Assembly: GCF_965656765.1 (NCBI RefSeq) | Contig: NZ_CBFHLV010000028.1 | Span: forward strand, 1 to 36,155 | Reading direction: 5' to 3' | DNA: 36,155 nt | Origin: Marivita sp965656765 | Lineage (GTDB): Bacteria > Pseudomonadota > Alphaproteobacteria > Rhodobacterales > Rhodobacteraceae | In this document: in pieces, positions 15,115 through 21,720 of the stretch | How positions within the stretch are numbered: position 1 is the stretch's first letter | Layout: each line of letters opens with the position of its first letter | Program-made: the position numbers and the translations under genes | The notes under the pieces: model-generated | What the model was told of the DNA's origin: nothing | What the model saw: only the letters and a program-made list of their open reading frames with translations | Database searches by the model: none

Positions 15115-16383
15115 ATGAAAAAAACACTCACGTCGAGTGTGGCCATCGCAGCGCTGTGCTCCAGCGCCGCTTTTGCTGAAGATCTGACAGTGTTCGGCAC
15201 GTGGCTTGGCGAAGAGCAGGCGACCGTCGAACGTATTCTGGCGGTTTTTGCGGAACAGAGCGGACACAATGTCAGCTATGTCGGCTCTGATAGCTTTGAA
15301 CAGCAGATCGTTGTCGATGCCGAAGCAGGCTCTGCACCGAACATCGCCGTGTTCCCGCAGCCGGGTCTTGCTTCCGATATGGCGGCGCGCGGCTTTCTGA
15401 CACCGCTGCGCGACGGTACAGCGGACTGGATCCGCGAAAACTATGCGGCAGGTCAATCATGGGTCGATCTTGCGACGTATGCAGGCCCTGATGGTGCAGA
15501 AGACCTGTACGGTATGTTCTTCCGCGTCGATGTGAAATCGCTCGTGTGGTACGTGCCCGAGAACTTCGAAGACATGGGCTACGAAATCCCTCAGACCATG
15601 GAAGAGTTAAAGGCCCTGACAGATCAGATGGTCGAAGACGGTGAAACACCGTGGTGTATCGGTCTGGGATCCGGTGCTGCGACAGGCTGGCCTGCAACGG
15701 ATTGGGTCGAAGACATGATGCTGCGCACGCAGCCGCCCGAAGTCTATGACGCCTGGGTTTCAAACGAAGTCCCGTTCAATGACGAACGGATCGTTGCCGC
15801 GATCGACGAGTTCGGCGCGTTTGCCCGCAATGATGATTACGTTGCCGGTGGCGCTGGTGCGGTTGCAACAACCGACTTCCGCGACAGCCCGAAGGGTCTG
15901 TTTGACACGCCCGCACAGTGCATGATGCACAAGCAGGCGTCCTTTATCCCGGCGTTCTTCCCCGAAGGTACCGAAATCGGCCTCGATGCTGACTTCTTCT
16001 ACTTCCCGGCATACGAGAACAAAGATCTGGGTGCACCTGTTCTGGGTGCAGGTACTCTCTGGGCCATCACAAACGAAAACGAAGCAGCACACGAGCTGAT
16101 CGAGTTCATCCAGTCGCCGGTCGCGCATGAGATGTGGATGGAGGCTGGTGGCTTCCTGACGCCGCATAAAGGCGTGGACACCTCCAAGTTCTCTTCCGAC
16201 GCTGCGCGCAAGATGAACGACATCCTGCTTGAAGCGACGACGTTCCGTTTTGATGGGTCCGACCTGATGCCAGGTGGTGTTGGTGCTGGTTCGTTCTGGA
16301 CAGGGATGGTCGACTACACGGGTGGCAAAGATGCTGGCGAAGTGGCGACCGGCATCCAGGAAAGCTGGGACGCGCTGAAGTAA
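15115..16383 (+). CDS. aglE: Alpha-glucoside ABC transporter substrate-binding protein
   Basis: The 422-residue periplasmic binding protein has a signal peptide at residues 1-21 (M-K-K start, cleavage after A-F-A). Mature features match AglE of the Sinorhizobium aglEFGAK system, including the TVFGTWLGEEQATVE start and two pockets of W and Y residues for sugar stacking. AglE proteins bind sucrose, maltose and trehalose-type alpha-glucosides. The start is fixed by the GGGAGG ribosome site at 15103-15108. It is first in the aglEFGAK operon, 58 bases after operator O2, and is followed by a stem-loop that may raise its mRNA level relative to the permease genes. Confidence 0.92.
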   Translation: MKKTLTSSVAIAALCSSAAFAEDLTVFGTWLGEEQATVERILAVFAEQSGHNVSYVGSDSFEQQIVVDAEAGSAPNIAVFPQPGLASDMAARGFLTPLRDGTADWIRENYAAGQSWVDLATYAGPDGAEDLYGMFFRVDVKSLVWYVPENFEDMGYEIPQTMEELKALTDQMVEDGETPWCIGLGSGAATGWPATDWVEDMMLRTQPPEVYDAWVSNEVPFNDERIVAAIDEFGAFARNDDYVAGGAGAVATTDFRDSPKGLFDTPAQCMMHKQASFIPAFFPEGTEIGLDADFFYFPAYENKDLGAPVLGAGTLWAITNENEAAHELIEFIQSPVAHEMWMEAGGFLTPHKGVDTSKFSSDAARKMNDILLEATTFRFDGSDLMPGGVGAGSFWTGMVDYTGGKDAGEVATGIQESWDALK

Positions 16384-16400
16384 AGCGGTCCGTATAAAAA

Positions 16401-16432
16401 CGTGCACTCCGGTCTCGGGGTCGGGGTGCACG
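16401..16432 (+). terminator. Stem-loop between aglE and aglF
   Basis: CGTGCACTCC and GGGGTGCACG can form a 10-base stem (one G-U pair) with a 12-base loop. No T-run follows, so it probably stabilises the aglE mRNA or attenuates rather than fully terminates. It mirrors the hairpins after the galactoside-binding-protein gene. Confidence 0.55.
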
Positions 16433-16486
16433 CTTTGCTGACGTTTCAGACACGTCAAACCTAGCCAACAAAAAGGGGGGGACAGG

Positions 16487-17506
16487 ATGCATCCAGCGTT
16501 CGCAGGTCTTGTGACCATCGTCATCGGAGTGGGCGGGTGTTTGTCCTATTTTTGGTTATCGAACCAATTTCTGGATAAAGTCCTCTACCCTGCAAAAGGG
16601 CCGAATGCCGGGCGGAATATCAACCGCGCCAACATGATCCGGCCTTGGCTTTTTCTATTCCCCGCGCTTTTTGCGCTGACACTATATCTTGCCTATCCCG
16701 TCGTCGAAACGATCCGTTTGTCTTTGACCGAACGCGCCACCCTAAGCGACGGCACCACGGTTTACAATTTCGTGGGTTTTGCGAATTACGCCCAGATGGC
16801 GGATGATCCCAAATTCTGGGAAGCCATGTTCAACAATATGCTCTGGCTGATCATCGTGCCGGCATTGTCGACAGCGTTTGGCCTCTTGGCGGCGCAACTG
16901 ACAGACCGCATCGCTTGGGGCAATATCGCCAAATCGCTGATTTTCATGCCGATGGCGATTTCCTTTGTCGGCGCTGCCGTGATCTGGAAGTTGATTTACG
17001 ATGCACGCCCCGCAGACGCGAGCCAGATCGGCGTTGTGAATGCCATATACGTATCGCTGACGGGCAATGACCCCGTACAGCTTTTGACTGTTCCGTTCTG
17101 GAACAATTTCTTTCTGATGATTGTCCTGGTCTGGATCCAGACCGGTTTTGCGATGGTGATCCTGTCGGCAGCCCTGCGCGGCATTCCCGAAGAGACCATC
17201 GAAGCGGCAATTGTTGACGGGGCGAACCCGTTCCAGATTTTCTTCAAAATCAAGATGCCGCAGATCATGGGCACGATCGTCGTTGTTTGGACCACCATTA
17301 CGCTGGTGGTTCTTAAGGTCTTTGACATCGTGTTTGCAATGACCAACGGCCAATGGGGCACACAGGTTCTTGCCAATTACATGTACAACCAGTTGTTCGT
17401 TACCCGCGATTGGGGTGTCGGGTCGGCATCGGCGATGGTCATCATGTTGCTGGTGACGCCAATCCTGATCTGGAACGTACGCAATGCACGTGCGGAGATG
17501 CGCTGA
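16487..17506 (+). CDS. aglF: Alpha-glucoside ABC transporter permease AglF
   Basis: This is an inner-membrane permease of 339 residues. It carries an extra N-terminal hydrophobic segment (residues 5-24) before the core bundle that starts near residue 50, as seen in AglF proteins. The EAA docking loop reads EAAIVDGANPFQIFFKIKMP. The ATG at 16487 follows an AGGGGGGGACAGG ribosome region. Its TGA stop overlaps the ATG of a 26-residue bridging ORF that leads into aglG. Confidence 0.92.
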   Translation: MHPAFAGLVTIVIGVGGCLSYFWLSNQFLDKVLYPAKGPNAGRNINRANMIRPWLFLFPALFALTLYLAYPVVETIRLSLTERATLSDGTTVYNFVGFANYAQMADDPKFWEAMFNNMLWLIIVPALSTAFGLLAAQLTDRIAWGNIAKSLIFMPMAISFVGAAVIWKLIYDARPADASQIGVVNAIYVSLTGNDPVQLLTVPFWNNFFLMIVLVWIQTGFAMVILSAALRGIPEETIEAAIVDGANPFQIFFKIKMPQIMGTIVVVWTTITLVVLKVFDIVFAMTNGQWGTQVLANYMYNQLFVTRDWGVGSASAMVIMLLVTPILIWNVRNARAEMR

Positions 17507-17586
17507 TGACTGTTCACATGAACCCCCGACGCACGACCCGCGCCCGATTGGACATCTTGATGATGAAAGGCCACGTCAATGGATAA
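17506..17586 (+). CDS. 26-residue bridging ORF between aglF and aglG
   Basis: The ATG shares its A with the aglF stop (TGATG). The ORF ends with TAA at 17584-17586, overlapping the aglG start at 17579 by 8 bases. The peptide is basic near its start (H-M-N-P-R-R-T-T-R-A-R). The aglG ribosome site GAAAGG lies inside it. Translation of this ORF would keep ribosomes moving across the gap. No family is recognised, and it may be non-functional. Confidence 0.4.
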   Translation: MTVHMNPRRTTRARLDILMMKGHVNG

Positions 17587-18733
17587 TATTGCAGGTACAA
17601 AATCGTCACTGACTTGGGCGGTGCATATCTCGGTCCTATTTCTGGTGCTGATCTGGTTGTTCCCTACGGCGGGTTTGTTTGTGTCGTCGTTCAGAACGGC
17701 GGATCAGATTGCTAGCTCTGGGTGGTGGAGTTCATTGTCCGCGTCCGAGCAAAACCTCACCTTGCGTGCTGGCGCACCGGACACAGCAGTCCAAGATGGC
17801 ACTCTTTACGTGATCAAAGGAAACCTGTTTGCAATCGAAGGTGTCCCGGAGGCTTCGATTGCAACATGGGGTATTTCAGCCCGCGAGCTTGGTGCATTCC
17901 AGCCGGGCGAGACAGCAGAGCTGCGGAATGGGTCTCTCATGACGGTCGAGGCCAATGGCGACTTCCGCCAGACGAGCGAAGAGGCGTTTGACGGGCGTCG
18001 CGGCAGCCGAGTGTTTGTGACCGCCGAAGTTTCTCCGGACTTTACGCTTGCGAATTATGAACAGGTTCTGTTTTCCGGCGACAGCACAGACAGTATGACA
18101 AAGGCGTTTTTCAATACGCTGACGGTGACGATCCCGGCGACAATCATTCCCATCGTTGTGGCCGCCTTTGCTGCCTACGCGCTGGCGTGGATGGATTTCC
18201 CCGGACGTGCGCTGCTTATCGCGATGGTGGTCGGTCTCTTGGTGGTGCCGCTGCAATTGGCGTTGATCCCACTGCTCAAGCTGCATCTGGGGATTGGCAT
18301 TGGAAAGGGCTATTTGGGAACCTGGCTTGCGCATACCGGCTTCGGCTTACCCTTGGCGATCTACCTCTTACGCAATTACATGGTCGGTCTTCCCAGAGAT
18401 ATCATTGAAAACGCTCGCGTGGATGGCGCGACCGAGTTCCAGATCTTTACCAAGATCATCCTGCCGCTGTCATTCCCAGCACTGGCCAGCTTTGCCATCT
18501 TCCAGTTCCTCTGGACATGGAATGACCTGCTGGTTGCCAAGGTTTTCCTGATCGACGCGACAGGTCAGACAACCGTGATGACCAACCAGATTGTAGAACT
18601 TCTTGGAACACGCGGCGGCAATTGGGAAATCCTTGCCACTGCGGCCTTTGTCTCTATCGCGGTGCCGCTTCTGGTGTTCTTCGCGATGCAAAAATACCTC
18701 GTGCGTGGCCTTTTGGCTGGATCGGTAAAGTAA
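17579..18733 (+). CDS. aglG: Alpha-glucoside ABC transporter permease AglG
   Basis: The 384-residue permease is longer than most MalG-type subunits. Between the first transmembrane segment (about residues 15-35) and the second (about 180-200) lies a soluble insert of roughly 140 residues, probably periplasmic, which is a known feature of AglG proteins. The EAA-type loop reads ENARVDGATEFQIFTKIILP. The C-terminus R-G-L-L-A-G-S-V-K is typical. The ATG at 17579 has GAAAGG about ten bases upstream. With AglF it forms the membrane channel for alpha-glucosides. Confidence 0.92.
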   Translation: MDNIAGTKSSLTWAVHISVLFLVLIWLFPTAGLFVSSFRTADQIASSGWWSSLSASEQNLTLRAGAPDTAVQDGTLYVIKGNLFAIEGVPEASIATWGISARELGAFQPGETAELRNGSLMTVEANGDFRQTSEEAFDGRRGSRVFVTAEVSPDFTLANYEQVLFSGDSTDSMTKAFFNTLTVTIPATIIPIVVAAFAAYALAWMDFPGRALLIAMVVGLLVVPLQLALIPLLKLHLGIGIGKGYLGTWLAHTGFGLPLAIYLLRNYMVGLPRDIIENARVDGATEFQIFTKIILPLSFPALASFAIFQFLWTWNDLLVAKVFLIDATGQTTVMTNQIVELLGTRGGNWEILATAAFVSIAVPLLVFFAMQKYLVRGLLAGSVK

Positions 18734-18738
18734 CACGT

Positions 18739-18756
18739 CTCGCCAGTTTTGGCGGG
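18739..18756 (+). terminator. Stem-loop after aglG
   Basis: CTCGCCA and TGGCGGG pair over 7 bases (one G-U) around GTTT, six bases after the aglG stop. No T-run follows, so it is a processing or stabilising hairpin at most. Confidence 0.45.
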
Positions 18757-18770
18757 GCAACACCCACAAC

Positions 18771-18790
18771 GCATCTGCGGGTGCGGATGC
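18771..18790 (+). terminator. Second stem-loop between aglG and aglA
   Basis: GCATCTGC and GCGGATGC form an 8-base stem (one G-U) with the loop GGGT, ending 15 bases before the aglA start. It could influence aglA translation or mRNA processing. Confidence 0.4.
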
Positions 18791-18805
18791 AAGAAAGACA
18801 GGACG

Positions 18806-20464
18806 ATGAACGTGGCAAACACTCTGGTCGCTCAAAATACAGCCGTGGACAATGACTGGTGGCGCGGTGCGGTGATCTATCAGATCTATCCCCGCAGCTT
18901 TCAAGACAGCAATGGTGACGGCGTTGGCGACCTTTTGGGGATCGCGCACCGGCTACCTTATGTGGCGTCGTTGGGTGTGGATGCCATCTGGATCAGCCCG
19001 TTCTTCACCTCGCCGATGAAGGACTTTGGCTACGACGTCAGCGATTACTGCGATGTTGATCCGATGTTCGGGTCGCTCGCCGATTTCGATGTGCTTGTGC
19101 AGACGGCGCACCGTTTGGGCATCCGTGTAATGATTGACCTCGTGCTGTCACACACGTCGGATCAGCATCCTTGGTTTCAACTGAGCCGGTCTGACCGGAC
19201 CAATGAAAAAGCCGATTGGTATGTCTGGTCTGATCCCAAGGACGACGGCACACCACCGAACAACTGGCTGTCGATTTTTGGTGGATCGGCTTGGCAGTGG
19301 GACGCACGGCGCGAACAGTACTATCTGCATAATTTCCTGACATCGCAGCCCGATCTGAACTTCCACAATGAAGACGTGCAACAGGCACTTTTGGACGTGA
19401 CGCGGTTTTGGCTGGATCGCGGTGTGGACGGTTTCCGGCTCGACACGATCAACTTCTATTTCCACGACAAGGACCTGCGCAGCAATCCGGGTCTGCCCAA
19501 GGAAAAGCGCAACGCCAATATCGCGCCGTCGGTAAACCCGTACAATCACCAGGAACACCTCTATTCCAAAAACCAGCCCGAAAACCTGGCCTTCCTCGAA
19601 CGGTTCCGCGCGCTGCTTGATGAATACAACGGCACAACATCTGTCGGCGAAGTTGGCGACGCGCAGCGCGGGCTCGAAATCATGGGGGAATACACCCGTG
19701 GCGAAGACCGCGTGCACATGTGCTACGCATTTGAATTTCTGTCTGGGGTTGAACCCACCGCTGACCGCTTTGCCGAAGTGCTGGGTCACGTGGACGAAGT
19801 GGCCGCTGATGGTTGGGCCTGCTGGGCATTCTCGAACCACGATGTGACGCGCCACGCGTCTCGGTGGAACCTGTCGCCCGCCGCACAGCGCCTGTTTGCC
19901 ACTCTGATGATGTGTCTGCGTGGATCGGTCTGCATCTATCAGGGCGAAGAGGTGGGCTTGCCCGAGGCCGATGTCGGATTTGAAGACCTGCAAGACCCAT
20001 ACGGCATCCAGTTCTGGCCGGAATACAAAGGCCGTGACGGGTGCCGCACGCCGATGGTGTGGGAACCGTCAAACCAAAATGGTGGCTTTACCAGTGGCCA
20101 GCCTTGGTTGCCGGTCAGCCATGAACACCTTCAACGCACTGTGTCGCATCAGGAAGACGACCCGGCGGCGATCTTGCATCACTACCGTCGCGCCATCGCA
20201 TTCCGCCATGCGCAACCTGCACTGGCCAAGGGGGATCACGACGGGGTCAAATATACAGACAGTATCGTCTATTTTACCCGCAGCGACGAAGGCTCAACCA
20301 TCTTTTGCGCCTTCAATCTGAGCGACCAGCCCGCGACGATGGATATGCCATCGGGCAACTGGGCGCAGATCGGTCTGGAATTGGGGAGTGCCGGACCGCA
20401 AGCTGACGGAAAATTGCATCTTGGCCCGTGGCAACCGTGCCTCGCGCTGAAAATGAATTCCTGA
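18806..20464 (+). CDS. aglA: GH13 alpha-glucosidase AglA
   Basis: This is a 552-residue alpha-glucosidase of glycoside hydrolase family 13 (oligo-1,6-glucosidase/AglA branch). The N-terminal signature is WWRGAVIYQIYPRSFQDSNG. Asp213 in G-F-R-L-D is the nucleophile, Glu282 in V-G-E-V the acid/base and Asp346 in S-N-H-D the transition-state stabiliser. No signal peptide is present, so it hydrolyses imported sucrose, maltose or similar sugars in the cytoplasm. The ATG at 18806 follows GACAGGA; a frame open from 18749 would add a cysteine-rich 19-residue stretch unlike the family and crossing the hairpin region. Released glucose would go to the glucokinase at 11538. Confidence 0.93.
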   Translation: MNVANTLVAQNTAVDNDWWRGAVIYQIYPRSFQDSNGDGVGDLLGIAHRLPYVASLGVDAIWISPFFTSPMKDFGYDVSDYCDVDPMFGSLADFDVLVQTAHRLGIRVMIDLVLSHTSDQHPWFQLSRSDRTNEKADWYVWSDPKDDGTPPNNWLSIFGGSAWQWDARREQYYLHNFLTSQPDLNFHNEDVQQALLDVTRFWLDRGVDGFRLDTINFYFHDKDLRSNPGLPKEKRNANIAPSVNPYNHQEHLYSKNQPENLAFLERFRALLDEYNGTTSVGEVGDAQRGLEIMGEYTRGEDRVHMCYAFEFLSGVEPTADRFAEVLGHVDEVAADGWACWAFSNHDVTRHASRWNLSPAAQRLFATLMMCLRGSVCIYQGEEVGLPEADVGFEDLQDPYGIQFWPEYKGRDGCRTPMVWEPSNQNGGFTSGQPWLPVSHEHLQRTVSHQEDDPAAILHHYRRAIAFRHAQPALAKGDHDGVKYTDSIVYFTRSDEGSTIFCAFNLSDQPATMDMPSGNWAQIGLELGSAGPQADGKLHLGPWQPCLALKMNS

Positions 20465-20491
20465 GAGAGACAGGATTAGGGAGGGACAGTC

Positions 20492-21580
20492 ATGGCCAAT
20501 TTGAAGCTGACGGATGTCGAAAAGACCTATGCCGGCGCGGTCAACGTGCTTAACAACATCAACCTCGACATCAAGCAGGGTGAACTGATCGTCTTTGTCG
20601 GCCCGTCTGGCTGTGGCAAGTCCACCTTGCTGCGTATGATCGCCGGTCTGGAAAAGATCACCGGGGGAACGCTTGAGATCGACGGGCAGGTGGTCAATGA
20701 CATGCCGCCCGCAATGCGGGGCATTGCGATGGTGTTCCAATCCTACGCGCTCTATCCGCACATGACCGTGCGTGAGAACATGCAATTCGCACTTAAGATC
20801 GCCAAGAAACCCCAAAGCGAGATTGACGCGGCTGTGAACCGCGCGGCCAAGATGCTCCAGTTGGATGAGTATCTTGATCGGTTGCCCAAAGCCCTGTCCG
20901 GTGGTCAGCGGCAGCGGGTTGCGATTGGCCGGTCCATCGTGCGCGACCCCAAAGTTTATCTGTTCGATGAGCCGCTTTCTAACCTGGACGCGGCGCTGCG
21001 TGTTGCAACGCGGATTGAGATTGCGCAGCTCAAGGAACAGATGCCCGAAAGCACGATGATCTACGTGACGCACGATCAAGTTGAAGCGATGACGCTGGCC
21101 ACCAGGATCGTTGTTCTGGCCAACAAGGGCATTGCGCAGGTCGGTGCGCCGCTTGACCTTTATGAGCGGCCCAACAGCGAATTCGTGGCGCAGTTTATCG
21201 GATCTCCGTCGATGAACCTGTTACCGGGTGAGATTGTGGGAACGGGCCAGCAAACCACCATCAAGATGGACGGCGGCGGAACGGCTGTGTCGGACTACCC
21301 GACGACAGATGCGGACATGGGCCTGAAGGTCAATGTGGGGGTCCGGCCCGAGGATTTTCTCGAAACGGATGGTAATTTCATCTTCGAGGGTAAGGTCAAC
21401 ATCACGGAAGCGTTGGGCGAGGTGACGTTGCTGTATTTTGAGCCCCAAGGGCAGGCGGATCCCGTTATCGGCAAGCTTCCCGGCATTCATGCAGGGCTGC
21501 GCGGCAATTCCGTTCGGCTGGGCGCCTCACCCGATAAGGTGCATGTGTTCCACAACGAGACGTCTTTGTTGTACCGGTAA
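20492..21580 (+). CDS. aglK: Alpha-glucoside ABC transporter ATP-binding protein AglK
   Basis: The 362-residue ATPase has Walker A G-P-S-G-C-G-K-S-T at residues 37-45, signature LSGGQRQR and Walker B VYLFDEPLSNLDA, followed by the MalK-type regulatory C-terminal domain. It closes the aglEFGAK operon, with a GGGAGGG ribosome site before the ATG. It resembles the ATPase at 679-1731 closely in the nucleotide-binding half, so cross-powering of the two importers is possible in principle. No clear terminator follows. Confidence 0.92.
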   Translation: MANLKLTDVEKTYAGAVNVLNNINLDIKQGELIVFVGPSGCGKSTLLRMIAGLEKITGGTLEIDGQVVNDMPPAMRGIAMVFQSYALYPHMTVRENMQFALKIAKKPQSEIDAAVNRAAKMLQLDEYLDRLPKALSGGQRQRVAIGRSIVRDPKVYLFDEPLSNLDAALRVATRIEIAQLKEQMPESTMIYVTHDQVEAMTLATRIVVLANKGIAQVGAPLDLYERPNSEFVAQFIGSPSMNLLPGEIVGTGQQTTIKMDGGGTAVSDYPTTDADMGLKVNVGVRPEDFLETDGNFIFEGKVNITEALGEVTLLYFEPQGQADPVIGKLPGIHAGLRGNSVRLGASPDKVHVFHNETSLLYR

Positions 21581-21640
21581 AGCGTCTTCGAAAGCGGTTG
21601 AAAAAGGCTATTCGAACAGTCTTTCGGCACAAGTGGGCGC

Positions 21641-21655
21641 GTTCTTCTTTCGTTC
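21641..21655. promoter_or_regulatory. LexA SOS box of uvrA
   Basis: GTTC-N7-GTTC, the alphaproteobacterial LexA-binding motif, occurs exactly once in the 140-base spacer before uvrA. It lies 65 bases before the ATG and just upstream of the candidate promoter. This predicts DNA-damage induction of uvrA. Confidence 0.75.
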
Positions 21656-21666
21656 TTATTTTTGCA

Positions 21667-21695
21667 TTGGCGAAACCCGAGCCATCCCCTATGTG
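21667..21695 (+). promoter_or_regulatory. Putative uvrA promoter
   Basis: TTGGCG (21667-21672) and TATGTG (21690-21695) are separated by 17 bases and end 25 bases before the uvrA ATG. The SOS box ends 11 bases upstream of the -35. The boxes are imperfect matches. Confidence 0.4.
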
Positions 21696-21720
21696 TTAAC
21701 CAAGCACATCGGGGGACGTC

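Noticed and set aside
17730..18130. The long soluble insert in AglG as a novel fusion
   Set aside because: AglG proteins are known to be long with an inserted loop after the first membrane segment, so this is normal for the family.
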